Assembly (NCBI RefSeq): GCF_039851965.1 | Contig: NZ_CP156674.1 | Coordinates: 558,001 to 622,000, forward strand | Length of the DNA: 64,000 nucleotides | Direction: 5' to 3' | From: Pseudalkalibacillus hwajinpoensis | GTDB taxonomy: Bacteria; Bacillota; Bacilli; Bacillales; Guptibacillaceae | Part shown: in pieces, positions 7,742-16,293 of the stretch | How positions within the stretch are numbered: the first letter of the stretch is position 1 | How the letters are laid out: every line of letters begins with the position of its first letter | The notes under the pieces: model-generated | Database searches by the model: none | What the model saw: only the letters and a program-made list of their open reading frames with translations | Told to the model about the DNA's origin: nothing | Position numbers and translations under genes: made by a program

Positions 7742-8294
7742 CTTTCTCAAGATTACCATTTGCATCCATTTGGAAGCGAAGACTTCCCTGATCCTCTTCC
7801 TGGAAAACAACCATCTTCCGAGCTTTTTCCATAATTCCTAGTAGAGATTGATAATCTTCCTGTACAATCATATATTCTTTCTCTAGCTCATGAAGGTGTT
7901 GCTTTAACTGCAGGTTTTCTTCAAGCGATTCTTTTAATGCTTGTTCACGTTCATTCGATTCAGCAAAACGTGCTTTTGTTTGCAGGAGAAGATTAATAGC
8001 GTCATTTAGTAACTCGAGACTACTTCCGCCTTCTTTCGCTTCGCTTTTTTGCACTGGTTGATGTTTCTTTTGTTCTTTTCGCTGCTTTTTTGCAAGAGCA
8101 ATAGCAGCTTCATACTGTTTCCGAATAAGCGAATTCCACCTAAAGCCACAGGCCGCTGGTGTACGAGATAGTGTCTTTCCCACTTCTTCAAAAGCTGCTA
8201 GCTGTGTACTCGCCTCACGTATATGTCGTAAAACTACTTCAGCAAGCAAAATATCCTCGTCCTTTGACCATGCATCCTGGCGAATTGGTACCAA
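7731..8294 (-). CDS. gerR: RsfA/GerR-family sporulation transcription regulator
   Basis: The protein (187 residues) has an N-terminal Myb/SANT-like DNA-binding segment, with QDAWSKDEDILLAEVVLRHI near residues 5-24 and CGFRWNSLIRKQYEAAI near 48-64, followed by a long charged coiled coil and a short C-terminal tail. This is the layout of RsfA-type prespore and mother-cell regulators; B. subtilis YlbO (GerR) acts in the mother cell on sigma-E genes. I chose the TTG at 8294 because a GGGGGG ribosome site lies about 7 bases upstream and the product then begins just before the conserved RQDAW. An in-frame ATG at 8327 lacks a ribosome site. Position matches ylbO. Confidence 0.88.
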   Translation of the reverse strand: MVPIRQDAWSKDEDILLAEVVLRHIREASTQLAAFEEVGKTLSRTPAACGFRWNSLIRKQYEAAIALAKKQRKEQKKHQPVQKSEAKEGGSSLELLNDAINLLLQTKARFAESNEREQALKESLEENLQLKQHLHELEKEYMIVQEDYQSLLGIMEKARKMVVFQEEDQGSLRFQMDANGNLEKVKK

Positions 8295-8396
8295 TCGCAA
8301 TCCCCCCAATAACCGTTTTACAGTCATCTTATGCGATTGATAGATGTAGTAGACTTGCAGATTTAAGAAATAGTTTCATTTCTACTTCTAATCAGG

Positions 8397-9161
8397 TTAG
8401 CGATTCTTTCGACTCAGGAATGCATCCACTGCCCTGTGATGCTCATCTGAAGCCCAGAGGTTCGCACAGTTTCTAATCTCACTGTCCACTCGATCTCTTA
8501 TGTCTACTTCATTAAGACTAGTTAACCAGTACGTTTTATAAGAAGAAAGAATCTTTGCTGGGCGCTTAAATAAGTCTCTGATAAAGTCTTGGGCCACGAC
8601 TTCCCAGTTTTTTGTTGCTGTTACATATGTAAGGTACCCCTGTGAAAAGGCTTGTTCTGCTGAATATCGGTCGGCACTCATCAACATTTGAAGTGCCTGT
8701 GTTGGGTTCATGCGCAAAAGCGCATAAACACTACCGCCCCAGCCTGTTGTCAAACCGATTGAACCCTGAATAAATCCAACCTGAACACCACTTCTCGCGA
8801 TTCTATAATCACAGGCAATTGCAAGCTCAGAGCCGCCACCTAAAGCATGACCATTTATCAAGGCGATCGTCGGTTTATTACAGAAGAATAACTGCTCAAG
8901 AACCGAACCCATCTTCCTCAACATCGGATAAGCCTGGTCCTCTGTTCGGAGGTCACGAAAAACCTCAAGGTCGCCTCCACTACAAAAAGCACGGTCTCCA
9001 CTCCCTGTTATAACAATGTATTTCACAGCAGGGTCGGTTTCTGCGTTTGAAATCACTTCTGATAACTCTTCCATGACCTCATAATTGATTGCGTTTCTCT
9101 GTTCGGGTCGATTAATTGTAATGATAGCGCCTTCATTTTTCACTTCATAACGTATACCCAT
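8397..9161 (-). CDS. Enoyl-CoA hydratase/isomerase family protein
   Basis: The 254-residue product is a single crotonase domain. The first oxyanion-hole region is FCSGGDLEVF and the second is NGHALGGGSELAIACDYRIA. The catalytic glutamates of classical hydratases are not clearly both present (the second region reads GFIQGSIGLTTGWGG), so the reaction could be hydration, isomerisation or another crotonase chemistry. The gene starts at ATG behind GGAGG and lies 63 bases beyond the rpmF stop, with a terminator between them. Its closeness to the acyl-CoA carboxylase operon (1.5 kb away) suggests shared acyl-CoA metabolism, but they are not one transcript. Confidence 0.85.
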   Translation of the reverse strand: MGIRYEVKNEGAIITINRPEQRNAINYEVMEELSEVISNAETDPAVKYIVITGSGDRAFCSGGDLEVFRDLRTEDQAYPMLRKMGSVLEQLFFCNKPTIALINGHALGGGSELAIACDYRIARSGVQVGFIQGSIGLTTGWGGSVYALLRMNPTQALQMLMSADRYSAEQAFSQGYLTYVTATKNWEVVAQDFIRDLFKRPAKILSSYKTYWLTSLNEVDIRDRVDSEIRNCANLWASDEHHRAVDAFLSRKNR

Positions 9162-9185
9162 TCGGTACCTCCAAGTTATCAGGTA

Positions 9186-9217
9186 TTAAAAAAACAGAGA
9201 GATTGCTCTCTCTGTTT
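9186..9217 (-). terminator. Terminator after rpmF
   Basis: AAACAGAGAGA and TCTCTCTGTTT form an 11-bp stem with a 4-base loop and a run of T on the minus strand. Confidence 0.85.
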
Positions 9218-9224
9218 CGCAAAA

Positions 9225-9398
9225 TTACTTGCTTACTACGTTTTCACCTTTGTAATTTCCACACTCTTTACAAACACGGTGAGAAAGTTTGAATTCGCCG
9301 CAATTAGGGCATTTTACCATTCCTGGTACTTCTAATTTATAATGAGTACGACGCTTATTTTTACGCGTTTTAGAAGTTCTTCTAGCTGGTACTGCCAT
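9225..9398 (-). CDS. rpmF: 50S ribosomal protein L32
   Basis: The 57-residue product is a typical L32: MAVPARRTSKTRKNKRRTHY at the N-terminus, then a zinc ribbon with CPNC and CKEC (residues 30-33 and 43-46). It keeps all four cysteines, so it is the zinc-binding form. The ATG at 9398 follows AGGAGG by 7 bases; a GTG at 9407 in frame falls inside the ribosome site. It follows the YceD-family gene by 52 bases, the conserved yceD-rpmF pairing seen across bacteria. Confidence 0.98.
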   Translation of the reverse strand: MAVPARRTSKTRKNKRRTHYKLEVPGMVKCPNCGEFKLSHRVCKECGNYKGENVVSK

Positions 9399-9450
9399 CG
9401 TTTCCACCTCCTTAAAAAGTTAACTGATGATATGGAAGTATACTTACCGA

Positions 9451-9987
9451 TTATTTATCCTCATTTTCATTATTGAAAAAATCAGCTAAACCGGCCATGC
9501 GAGGATCCACCTTTTCTTTCGGCTTCTCTTGCGTAACAACTTCCCATCCATTACCGGATTTTCTTGGCATTTCTTCTGATTCAGAGCTATATTTCACCAC
9601 TCGAATCGGAATCTCCAAAAGTATATTTTCCTTAATATACGGAACTAAGTCAACCGTATTTCCCGAAACTTGATGAATTTCTTCATCTTCGTCTTCAAAA
9701 TCAACTCCACTTGTGTTTGCTTCAAGCACAAATGTTTCGATTGGGCGAAGAACGAAAGGAAAATCCACATCTTCGAGCGTGTTGGCACAAGGAAGTACCA
9801 TTTTGCCTTTCACTGTTAAGTGAAAAGTAACTTTATTACCGTGAAATGATGTTTCACCGGTAACGTGAACTGGCGTAATCTCACGTATATCTGGATTACG
9901 TTCCTTTAGTTCCTCTACATTAACTTCTTCGTCAATTGTAAGGCCTTTTAGCTTATAGGACTTCAATTGTTCAATTGACCATTTCAT
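9451..9987 (-). CDS. ylbN: YceD/DUF177-family protein (YlbN)
   Basis: The 178-residue protein has the DUF177 layout: an N-terminal beta-rich part, a central stretch with LTVKGKMVLPCANTLEDVDF holding a single conserved cysteine, and an acidic C-terminal half ending in MAGLADFFN, typical of the family. YceD homologues in E. coli and plants are linked to 23S rRNA or large-subunit assembly, and the gene nearly always precedes rpmF, as it does here. Translation starts at the ATG at 9987, after a GAGGTGA ribosome site. Confidence 0.92.
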   Translation of the reverse strand: MKWSIEQLKSYKLKGLTIDEEVNVEELKERNPDIREITPVHVTGETSFHGNKVTFHLTVKGKMVLPCANTLEDVDFPFVLRPIETFVLEANTSGVDFEDEDEEIHQVSGNTVDLVPYIKENILLEIPIRVVKYSSESEEMPRKSGNGWEVVTQEKPKEKVDPRMAGLADFFNNENEDK

Positions 9988-10174
9988 CTGTCTATCACCT
10001 CAAGGCAACAAAAGTATTATAGCTACAAAATAGGTAAATGTCAATATTTTTTCTTTACACCAGTTGTTAAGCTGAAGATCTTGGTATAGTCTTAATCATA
10101 CCAGAGTAAAAACATTGAATTCAACTCATAGAAATGATTGCCCGCCAAGAAAGCGGATCGGAAGGAGCTTTTAG

Positions 10175-11389
10175 ATGAAAACTGCTGGTGTTATTGTTGA
10201 GTATAATCCGTTTCACAATGGACATTTGTATCATTTAAATGAAACGAAAAGAACGACAGGGGCTGATATTGTCATTGCTGTAATGAGTGGTTCCTTTCTT
10301 CAACGAGGAGAACCCTCCCTAGTTGATAAATGGACGAGAACAAGGATGGCCTTAATGAATGGTGTTGACATTGTGATTGAGCTTCCATATGTGTATGCTA
10401 CCCAGAAAGCAGAAATCTTTGCGCGAGGCGCAGTTTCTCTTCTTTCTTCACTTGGTGTAGATGAGCTATGCTTTGGAAGTGAATCAGGAACGATCGAGGA
10501 ATTCCTTGATACGATTTCGTTTATTAATAACCATGAGCAACACTACAATGAACGAATTAAATACTATATGGGAAAAGGCAATAGTTATCCGAAAGCAACA
10601 TCACTTGCTTTTCAAAGTCTCGATGGACATGAACAGGTCCTCGATTTATCACAGCCTAATAATATTCTAGGTTATCACTATGTGAAAGCGATTGACTCCC
10701 AGAAGTCCCCCATGAAACCTTCGACGATTTTGCGGACGAAAGCAGGATACCATGATCAAAATCTGGCTGATACCAAAATCGCAAGCGCCACAGGCATCCG
10801 ACATGAACTGATTACGAAAGGAAGTTCTCTTAAGAGTGTGAACGCTTATGTTCCACCCGCTACCTTTGATGAGCTGAACTTTTTTCAAAAGACTTATAAA
10901 ACTTTTCATGCCTGGCACAGAGTCTTTCATCATCTAAGATATAAATTATTAACAGCATCAAAAGAAGAACTTTCACTCATTTACGAAGCTGAAGAAGGTC
11001 TTGAAAACCGTCTAGTAACGGTTGCTAAAACCGCCCACACCTTCCCAGCCTTTATGGAAGCAGTTAAAACAAAGCGGTATACATGGACACGCATTCAACG
11101 GTTTGCCCTTCATATTCTAACGAATACATCGAAGGAAGAAATGAAGCCAGTGCTTAGTGAGACAGCCCCTTACATCAGATTACTTGGTATGTCTCAAGCT
11201 GGAAGATCCTATTTAAATGAGAAGAAAGGTGATCTTCCTGTTCCACTAGTCTCGAATATCAACCAGTTTGAACACCCTTTCCTTTCCATTGAGCGCCGTG
11301 TGAGTCAAGTTTATGCACTGGGTTTTTCAGGAGAGCATCAGGAAACTTTTCTTCAAAAAGAGCACAAATCAGCTCCCATTATGATTTAA
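10175..11389 (+). CDS. tmcAL: tRNA(Met) cytidine acetate ligase TmcAL
   Basis: The 404-residue protein begins with a nucleotidyltransferase HIGH-type motif, EYNPFHNGH at residues 9-17, followed by GSFLQRGEPSLVDKW. This is the YlbM/TmcAL family, which activates acetate with ATP and acetylates cytidine 34 of elongator tRNA(Met) (ac4C) in Bacillus. The C-terminal helical half would recognise the tRNA. An ATG at 10175 follows AAGGAG by 7 bases. It is transcribed alone, divergent from ylbN and convergent with the sepM-type gene, with a shared terminator. Confidence 0.94.
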   Translation: MKTAGVIVEYNPFHNGHLYHLNETKRTTGADIVIAVMSGSFLQRGEPSLVDKWTRTRMALMNGVDIVIELPYVYATQKAEIFARGAVSLLSSLGVDELCFGSESGTIEEFLDTISFINNHEQHYNERIKYYMGKGNSYPKATSLAFQSLDGHEQVLDLSQPNNILGYHYVKAIDSQKSPMKPSTILRTKAGYHDQNLADTKIASATGIRHELITKGSSLKSVNAYVPPATFDELNFFQKTYKTFHAWHRVFHHLRYKLLTASKEELSLIYEAEEGLENRLVTVAKTAHTFPAFMEAVKTKRYTWTRIQRFALHILTNTSKEEMKPVLSETAPYIRLLGMSQAGRSYLNEKKGDLPVPLVSNINQFEHPFLSIERRVSQVYALGFSGEHQETFLQKEHKSAPIMI

Positions 11390-11400
11390 ATAAGAGAAAA

Positions 11401-11432
11401 GCGCCTTTCACGTTACATTAGGTGAAAGGCGC
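11401..11432. terminator. Bidirectional terminator between tmcAL and the SepM-type protease gene
   Basis: GCGCCTTTCAC and GTGAAAGGCGC form an 11-bp stem with a 10-base loop, with T-rich flanks on both strands. Confidence 0.8.
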
Positions 11433-11438
11433 TCGCTT

Positions 11439-12467
11439 CTATTTCACTTTAAGCTGCTTTAAATAATCAACAGCATCTTGAAAAGTTTCAACCGGTACTA
11501 TCTTCATTTCGGTTTTAATGTCATCTGCAGCTTCCATGGCATCATCGTAATTAGAATGAGCAACAGGAGCAAAGAAGATTTCAGCACCGGATCCATCTGC
11601 AGCCACAATTTTTTGTTTAATGCCGCCAATTGGGCCAACTTCTCCATCTTCATTAATCGTGCCTGTTCCTGCTATTTCGTATCCTTTGGTCCAGTCTTCT
11701 TCGGTTAGCTGATTGTAAATCTCAAGAGAGAACATCAAACCAGCGGAAGGACCACCAATTTGATCGGTGTCTATTTTTAGTTCAGGATCGGTTTCAATCG
11801 TTGTCGCAGTAACAGGACCTGTTATGCCAACTCCAACTTTTCCATCTTCCGTATTGTAAGGCTCAGGGAAGGCCTGGAAACCAAGTTCAACTTCTTGTTC
11901 TTCCCCTACACGCTTGATTGTCAAAGTGACTGTATCTGATTCACTATACTGTCCAAGTAATTCAAGAAGCTGCTCCGTTTCCTCCACGGTCTCTCCATTT
12001 ACTTTTACAATGAGGTCACCTAATTCTAATTTTCCATCAGCAGGCATTCCTTCGATAATACCTGTTACGAGTACACCATCCTTTGTAATGGTAATCTCTT
12101 TACCTGCAGCCTGGTACGCAACAATCGTAGCGCTTGCCTGTGATCCAGCCATTACCTCCAGCTGGCGCTGATGATATTCTTCATCCGTTTCTTCTTCACG
12201 CTTGATCATTTCTTCGGCAATCAATTCATGGTATTCATTGAATTGAGCCCAGACGTATTGAATAACGTTTGCTTCTCCAACTCTCACTGTCGTTAACATG
12301 AATTCCCCGCCATCAGCGGATCCACCTTCTACACTAACCACATCATCAAGCTGCCTTGCCTCACCCGGGGTCGTTACATAGTAAGGCAGGTCAATAAATG
12401 TTATCGCAGCTACAATGACGAGTATAATGACCCATCCAAATGTAAATTTCCTGGTGCTTCGGTTCAT
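11439..12467 (-). CDS. ylbL: SepM-type PDZ/Lon-like serine protease (YlbL)
   Basis: The 342-residue protein has an N-terminal membrane anchor (residues 9-29), an extracellular PDZ domain near 115-200 and a C-terminal Lon-type protease domain. The catalytic serine lies in GGPSAGL and the lysine in VGPIGGIKQKI. Streptococcal SepM trims competence pheromone outside the cell; in B. subtilis YlbL has been linked to degradation of the cell-division inhibitor YneA. The start codon overlaps the ylbK stop by 4 bases (ATGA), so the two are translationally coupled. Confidence 0.93.
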   Translation of the reverse strand: MNRSTRKFTFGWVIILVIVAAITFIDLPYYVTTPGEARQLDDVVSVEGGSADGGEFMLTTVRVGEANVIQYVWAQFNEYHELIAEEMIKREEETDEEYHQRQLEVMAGSQASATIVAYQAAGKEITITKDGVLVTGIIEGMPADGKLELGDLIVKVNGETVEETEQLLELLGQYSESDTVTLTIKRVGEEQEVELGFQAFPEPYNTEDGKVGVGITGPVTATTIETDPELKIDTDQIGGPSAGLMFSLEIYNQLTEEDWTKGYEIAGTGTINEDGEVGPIGGIKQKIVAADGSGAEIFFAPVAHSNYDDAMEAADDIKTEMKIVPVETFQDAVDYLKQLKVK

Positions 12468-13255
12468 TTATTCTTCTCCTTCCACACCTCCACCGCCCTA
12501 TGTATATCATCAAGGTGGCGATAGGCTTCTTCCTCTCCAATTTTAATAATATCCACTACATTTGTAAAAGCTCGAGATTGATATGATGCAAGCATTGGTT
12601 TAATCATAATGTCGGCGTTGATCTCATGCAGCCGGACCATTTCATTTTGCATGATATCAATGCTTTGCATGATAACATCGATAATCGACGTTACATCAGG
12701 CTCTTTTTTAACATCTGACACGTCAACTGCAATGACGAGATCTGCCCCCATCTCCCTTGCGACCGAAACGGGAACACGATCAATCACACCACCATCAACA
12801 AGCAGTCGATCACCGATACGTTCTGGCACAAGAATTCCGGGTATTGCAATGCTAGCTCGAACTGCCTGAGCAACCGGTCCTGATCGAAAAACCACTTTTT
12901 CTCCTTTAATTAAATCCGTAGTGACGATCGCAAGCGGTGGGACCATCTCCTCAATAAGCTTTCCGTGGGTTAGCGTCTCGATTAAACTTTTTACTTTATT
13001 TCCAGCTATAAAACCCATTTTGGGAACGATAAAATCCAGATAATATTTACGTTTAAAAAGCGTCGCCATTTTTTCCATTGTTTCAACATCATGGCCTGAC
13101 CCGTAAATGGCACCAACTAGCGAACCCATGCTGCTTCCTGCAATGTAATCAATCGGGATGTTTTCCTGCAGCAGTACTTTCAATACTCCTAAATGTGCAA
13201 ATCCCCTTGCTCCCCCAGAGCCAAGTGCTAAACCAATTTTAGGACGGTTCATCAT
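12464..13255 (-). CDS. ylbK: Patatin-like phospholipase family protein (YlbK)
   Basis: The 263-residue product is a compact bacterial patatin domain. The oxyanion loop is GLALGSGGARGFAHLG, the nucleophile serine is in AGSSMGSLVG (Ser42) and the catalytic aspartate is in LLVDGGVIDRVP. It is predicted to hydrolyse an acyl ester, but its natural substrate is unknown. No signal peptide is visible. Two adjacent ATG codons at 13255 and 13252 follow GGGGAGG; the second gives better spacing, so the start is uncertain by one residue. It overlaps the protease gene by 4 bases and forms an operon with it, as in B. subtilis. Confidence 0.92.
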   Translation of the reverse strand: MMNRPKIGLALGSGGARGFAHLGVLKVLLQENIPIDYIAGSSMGSLVGAIYGSGHDVETMEKMATLFKRKYYLDFIVPKMGFIAGNKVKSLIETLTHGKLIEEMVPPLAIVTTDLIKGEKVVFRSGPVAQAVRASIAIPGILVPERIGDRLLVDGGVIDRVPVSVAREMGADLVIAVDVSDVKKEPDVTSIIDVIMQSIDIMQNEMVRLHEINADIMIKPMLASYQSRAFTNVVDIIKIGEEEAYRHLDDIHRAVEVWKEKNK

Positions 13256-13379
13256 GAACGCCTCCCCAGTCTATACCTGCTTAATCATATGGTCTAATTG
13301 TTCTTCACATACGTATATTTTAATTATCGGACAGGTTACGGTCCCCGCAAATGCCGCCACTATTTAGGAGGTTGCCTTC

Positions 13380-14603
13380 ATGAATGTTCAAATAATGAAA
13401 ACAATCTTGCTCGCAGCATCAGTAACTACAGTTGCTCTTTCAATCATTATGCACCCGGAACATACTCTTGAAGCTTCGAGTAGTGGACTCTCCATGTGGT
13501 GGACAATCGTATTTCCATCTTTACTTCCCTTTTTTATCATTTCAGAACTACTTATTGCAATCGGGGTTGTTCGCTTTATCGGCATATTACTTGAACCCCT
13601 TATGAGACCTCTCTTTCGTGTACCAGGATCAGGAGCATTCGTTTTTGCTATGGGAATTGCATCCGGTTTTCCTGCTGGCGCCAAGTATACGGCGCACTTA
13701 CGTAAGAATAATGATATCTCCGCAGTCGAAGGGGAACGACTTGTTTCATTTACCAACTGCTCCAATCCACTGTTTATTTTTGCTGCTGTAGCTGTTGGTT
13801 TTTTCCACAATCCTGCACTAGGAATTATCCTGGCTGCAGCTCATTACGCCGGGAATATTCTCGTAGGGTTTGCTATGAGGTTTCATCATCCAGATGACAG
13901 ACATTACACACAGCTCGTTCGTTCAAGTGAGCCGAGGTTGCACCAGGCATTCCGATCTCTACATGAAACACGCCTAAGCGATGATCGTCCTTTTGGAAAA
14001 ATGATGGGAGATGCCGTCCACTCTTCAATCAAAACGCTTTTAATGGTTGGTGGCTTTATTATATTATTCTCTGTCTTAAATGAGCTCATTAGCGTTGTCG
14101 GTGTTGCGACTCTTCTTACTGGGGCTGTTAGGACCCTCTTGTTATTCCTGCAGCTTCCAACAGTTCTTGATGTTCCTTTATTATCAGGACTATTTGAAAT
14201 CACGCTTGGGAGTCAATTAACGAGCGAAAGTTCAGCAGGCTTATTGCCTCAGGCCATCATCACAAGTTTTATTCTCGCCTTTAATGGCTTTTCAGTTCAA
14301 GCTCAGGTTGCAAGCATCCTTGCCGATACCGATATCCGTTTCAAACCTTTTTTTATGGCAAGGCTGATGCACGGCGCCTTTGCAGGGATTTTAACGCTTG
14401 TACTCTGGAAGCCAATATATATTGACATGCTCTCATCGGGAAAAGTAGTTCTTCCAGTTTACCATCGGGATGACTCAGAAACGCTAGCTGAAGTACTCTA
14501 TCAGTTTTTTCAGCTAACTGGACCCTGGATGACGTTCTTTTCCCTTATTGCATTTATCATCCTCGCCATCCGCAGAACGAGATCAGAACCCGACCTCAGG
14601 TAA
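13380..14603 (+). CDS. ylbJ: Sporulation integral membrane protein YlbJ
   Basis: The 407-residue protein is polytopic, with roughly ten hydrophobic segments and nucleoside-transporter-like gate domains (ASGFPAGAKYTAHLRK near residues 98-113). Its length fits B. subtilis YlbJ (408). YlbJ belongs to the SpoIIIE-independent, sigma-E-controlled membrane proteins needed for proper spore cortex formation; that role is family knowledge. The ATG at 13380 has AGGAGG 8 bases upstream. It is divergent from ylbK and convergent with coaD. No clear sporulation promoter was assigned. Confidence 0.93.
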   Translation: MNVQIMKTILLAASVTTVALSIIMHPEHTLEASSSGLSMWWTIVFPSLLPFFIISELLIAIGVVRFIGILLEPLMRPLFRVPGSGAFVFAMGIASGFPAGAKYTAHLRKNNDISAVEGERLVSFTNCSNPLFIFAAVAVGFFHNPALGIILAAAHYAGNILVGFAMRFHHPDDRHYTQLVRSSEPRLHQAFRSLHETRLSDDRPFGKMMGDAVHSSIKTLLMVGGFIILFSVLNELISVVGVATLLTGAVRTLLLFLQLPTVLDVPLLSGLFEITLGSQLTSESSAGLLPQAIITSFILAFNGFSVQAQVASILADTDIRFKPFFMARLMHGAFAGILTLVLWKPIYIDMLSSGKVVLPVYHRDDSETLAEVLYQFFQLTGPWMTFFSLIAFIILAIRRTRSEPDLR

Positions 14604-14624
14604 AAGACATAAGCTTTTAAAGGT

Positions 14625-14654
14625 AGAAAAAAGACCCCCGTTAGTCTAACGGGG
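14625..14654 (-). terminator. Terminator after coaD
   Basis: CCCCGTTAG and CTAACGGGG form a tight hairpin that overlaps the coaD stop and is followed by TTTTTT on the minus strand. Confidence 0.75.
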
Positions 14655-15135
14655 ATGCTGCATATTTTTCTCGAAGCGCACTCTCAACGATCTCGGGAAC
14701 AAGATCTGAAACAGGCGCATGGTATTTTGCAATTTCCTTTACAATGCTCGAGCTGAGGAACGAATATTGATTATTCGTCATCATAAAGAACGTTTCAATT
14801 TCATCTTCGAGCTTTCGATTAATGGAAGCAATCTTCATTTCATATTCAAAATCTGAAACAGCACGCAGTCCTCTTAGTATCGTTGACGCTTTTACTTCTT
14901 TCGCATAATCAATTAATAGCCCACGGTAGGAATCAACCGTTACATTCCCAATATCCTTTGTCACTTCCTTTAATAATGCCACACGCTCATCAACTGAAAA
15001 AAGCGTAGACTTACTTTGATTATTTAGAACTACCACTTTAATATCATCGAAAACCCTTGCTCCTCGTTTGATGATATCTAGATGGCCATATGTAACCGGA
15101 TCAAAGCTACCCGGGCAAACAGCAATCTTTCCCAT
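14641..15135 (-). CDS. coaD: Pantetheine-phosphate adenylyltransferase
   Basis: The 164-residue enzyme transfers AMP from ATP to 4'-phosphopantetheine to give dephospho-CoA. The nucleotidyltransferase motif PGSFDPVTYGH is at residues 8-18, and the second ATP-binding motif appears as SSSIVKEI near 125-132. Length and motifs match CoaD throughout. The gene starts 2 bases after rsmD ends, so rsmD and coaD form an operon, as in B. subtilis and many other Firmicutes. Confidence 0.97.
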   Translation of the reverse strand: MGKIAVCPGSFDPVTYGHLDIIKRGARVFDDIKVVVLNNQSKSTLFSVDERVALLKEVTKDIGNVTVDSYRGLLIDYAKEVKASTILRGLRAVSDFEYEMKIASINRKLEDEIETFFMMTNNQYSFLSSSIVKEIAKYHAPVSDLVPEIVESALREKYAASPLD

Positions 15136-15137
15136 GA

Positions 15138-15716
15138 CTATTCCTCCTTCTCAACACCAGACTGTTCATATGTATAAATCGATATTGTCGTCTTGCCGCT
15201 ATAAGTCTCGCTTCGTGTCATCGTTAATCCGGCAATGATTTCTGGAAGAACGACTTCCTTTTTGTGCTCAACAACCACCGTTGCATCGGCTTCAAGGAGC
15301 TCATAATCAGTTAGCTTCTCCAGATCATGAAGAATCTGTTCCTTATGATAAGGAGGATCAAGTAATACAAGGGAAAATGTAAGCTCTCGTTTATAAAGAG
15401 CTTTAAGGGCACGCTTTGAATCATTCCGGTAAACTTCTGCAGCCCCAGTAAACTTCGTCTGTTTAAGATTCCATTTAATTGTTTCAATGGCTTTCGTATC
15501 ACAATCTACGAAAACACACTTCTCTATGCCGCGACTTAAAGCTTCTATGCCAAGTGCGCCGCTTCCACCGTATAAATCAAGAGCCATTCCACCTTCGAAA
15601 AACGGACCAATGATATTATAAATCGACTCTCTCACTTTATCTGTCGTCGGTCTCGTTGACATACCAGGAACTGGCTTTATATGCCGTCCTTTACACTCTC
15701 CTGCAATTATACGCAT
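15138..15716 (-). CDS. rsmD: 16S rRNA (guanine(966)-N(2))-methyltransferase RsmD
   Basis: The 192-residue methyltransferase has the SAM-binding motif LDLYGGSGALGIEALSRG and the catalytic LLDPPY typical of N2-guanine methylation. RsmD modifies G966 of 16S rRNA in the assembled small subunit. I use the ATG at 15716, which is 11 bases from AAGG and yields the family start MRIIAGE; a GTG at 15725 is in frame but only 2 bases from the ribosome site. It is followed directly by coaD. Upstream lies the csfG RNA on the opposite strand. Confidence 0.96.
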   Translation of the reverse strand: MRIIAGECKGRHIKPVPGMSTRPTTDKVRESIYNIIGPFFEGGMALDLYGGSGALGIEALSRGIEKCVFVDCDTKAIETIKWNLKQTKFTGAAEVYRNDSKRALKALYKRELTFSLVLLDPPYHKEQILHDLEKLTDYELLEADATVVVEHKKEVVLPEIIAGLTMTRSETYSGKTTISIYTYEQSGVEKEE

Positions 15717-15786
15717 TTCTGTCACAACCTTATCATTCCATATTCCTATTTATCCTACCATAAAAAATGCCAAAGCTAAAATGAAT

Positions 15787-15815
15787 GTATAAACCATTTG
15801 AGGCTGGCGATACTA
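15787..15815 (+). promoter_or_regulatory. Sigma-F/sigma-G-like promoter of the csfG RNA
   Basis: GTATA at 15787-15791 and GGCGATACTA at 15806-15815 are separated by 14 bases. They agree with the forespore sigma-F consensus as I remember it (GYATA, about 15, GGNRANANT). Predicted transcription starts near 15822. Confidence 0.6.
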
Positions 15816-15821
15816 AACGTA

Positions 15822-15965
15822 GCAGTATCGTCAAAACGGTGCTGTCAACCGCGGAGAAGACTTACGTTTCCCCATAAGTTCTTCCTCCGGTTTCTCCTCT
15901 CCCATTTGCCTTGGCCTAACGGCTTAAGGCACCCGCAGGAAGTTTCTCCTGCGGGTATTTTTTTG
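15822..15965 (+). ncRNA. csfG: Small non-coding RNA, probably CsfG (sporulation-specific)
   Basis: This segment of about 145 bases has no sensible reading frame, begins after a sigma-F/G-like promoter and ends in a strong rho-independent terminator. Its middle carries several C-rich, anti-Shine-Dalgarno-like stretches (TTTCCCC, TTCCTCC, CTCCTCTCCC) and a GCCTT/AAGGC hairpin. I recall that csfG, a conserved forespore RNA of endospore formers, lies between ylbG and ylbH (rsmD) in B. subtilis; the placement before rsmD agrees. Identity rests on context, promoter and terminator, not on an alignment. Confidence 0.65.
15931..15964 (+). terminator. Terminator of the csfG RNA
   Basis: ACCCGCAGGA and TCCTGCGGGT form a 10-bp GC-rich stem with a 6-base loop followed by ATTTTTTT on the plus strand. 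Confidence 0.9.
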
Positions 15966-15972
15966 TAGAGAT

Positions 15973-16293
15973 TCACCCCGGATCAAGATCAAACGGCATC
16001 TCGACCGCGTGAAGGCCAGCCCAACCATGATGAATCCAGTTTCCCCACTCTTCTGCTGAAATGTTTGTCTCGTTAACTAAATAGTTCTCCACGTCAGCAA
16101 GAGATTGATCTGACAACATTTCCGCCTCAGCAGCGGTAATTACCCCGTGGATCACAAGGACAGCGACGATATCTGCAATGATTAAACCCTGTATAAGATT
16201 TTTGTCGATGGTTTCCTCTTCAGCATTTCTTCCTTTCCAGTACATATAAAGCAAGCCCACTACTACCGTTACCAGAAGCAGAATCGATCCCAA
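15973..16293 (-). CDS. Small membrane protein of unknown function
   Basis: The 106-residue product has an N-terminal membrane segment (residues 2-17), a basic loop with an acidic cluster, a second hydrophobic stretch (about 34-52) and an acidic soluble tail ending DLDPG. I do not recognise a family. It begins at TTG behind a strong AAGGAGG ribosome site, so translation is credible. It runs convergent with csfG, ending 8 bases from the end of that RNA's terminator, and is divergent from the next gene. A spore or envelope role can only be guessed. Confidence 0.7.
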   Translation of the reverse strand: MGSILLLVTVVVGLLYMYWKGRNAEEETIDKNLIQGLIIADIVAVLVIHGVITAAEAEMLSDQSLADVENYLVNETNISAEEWGNWIHHGWAGLHAVEMPFDLDPG

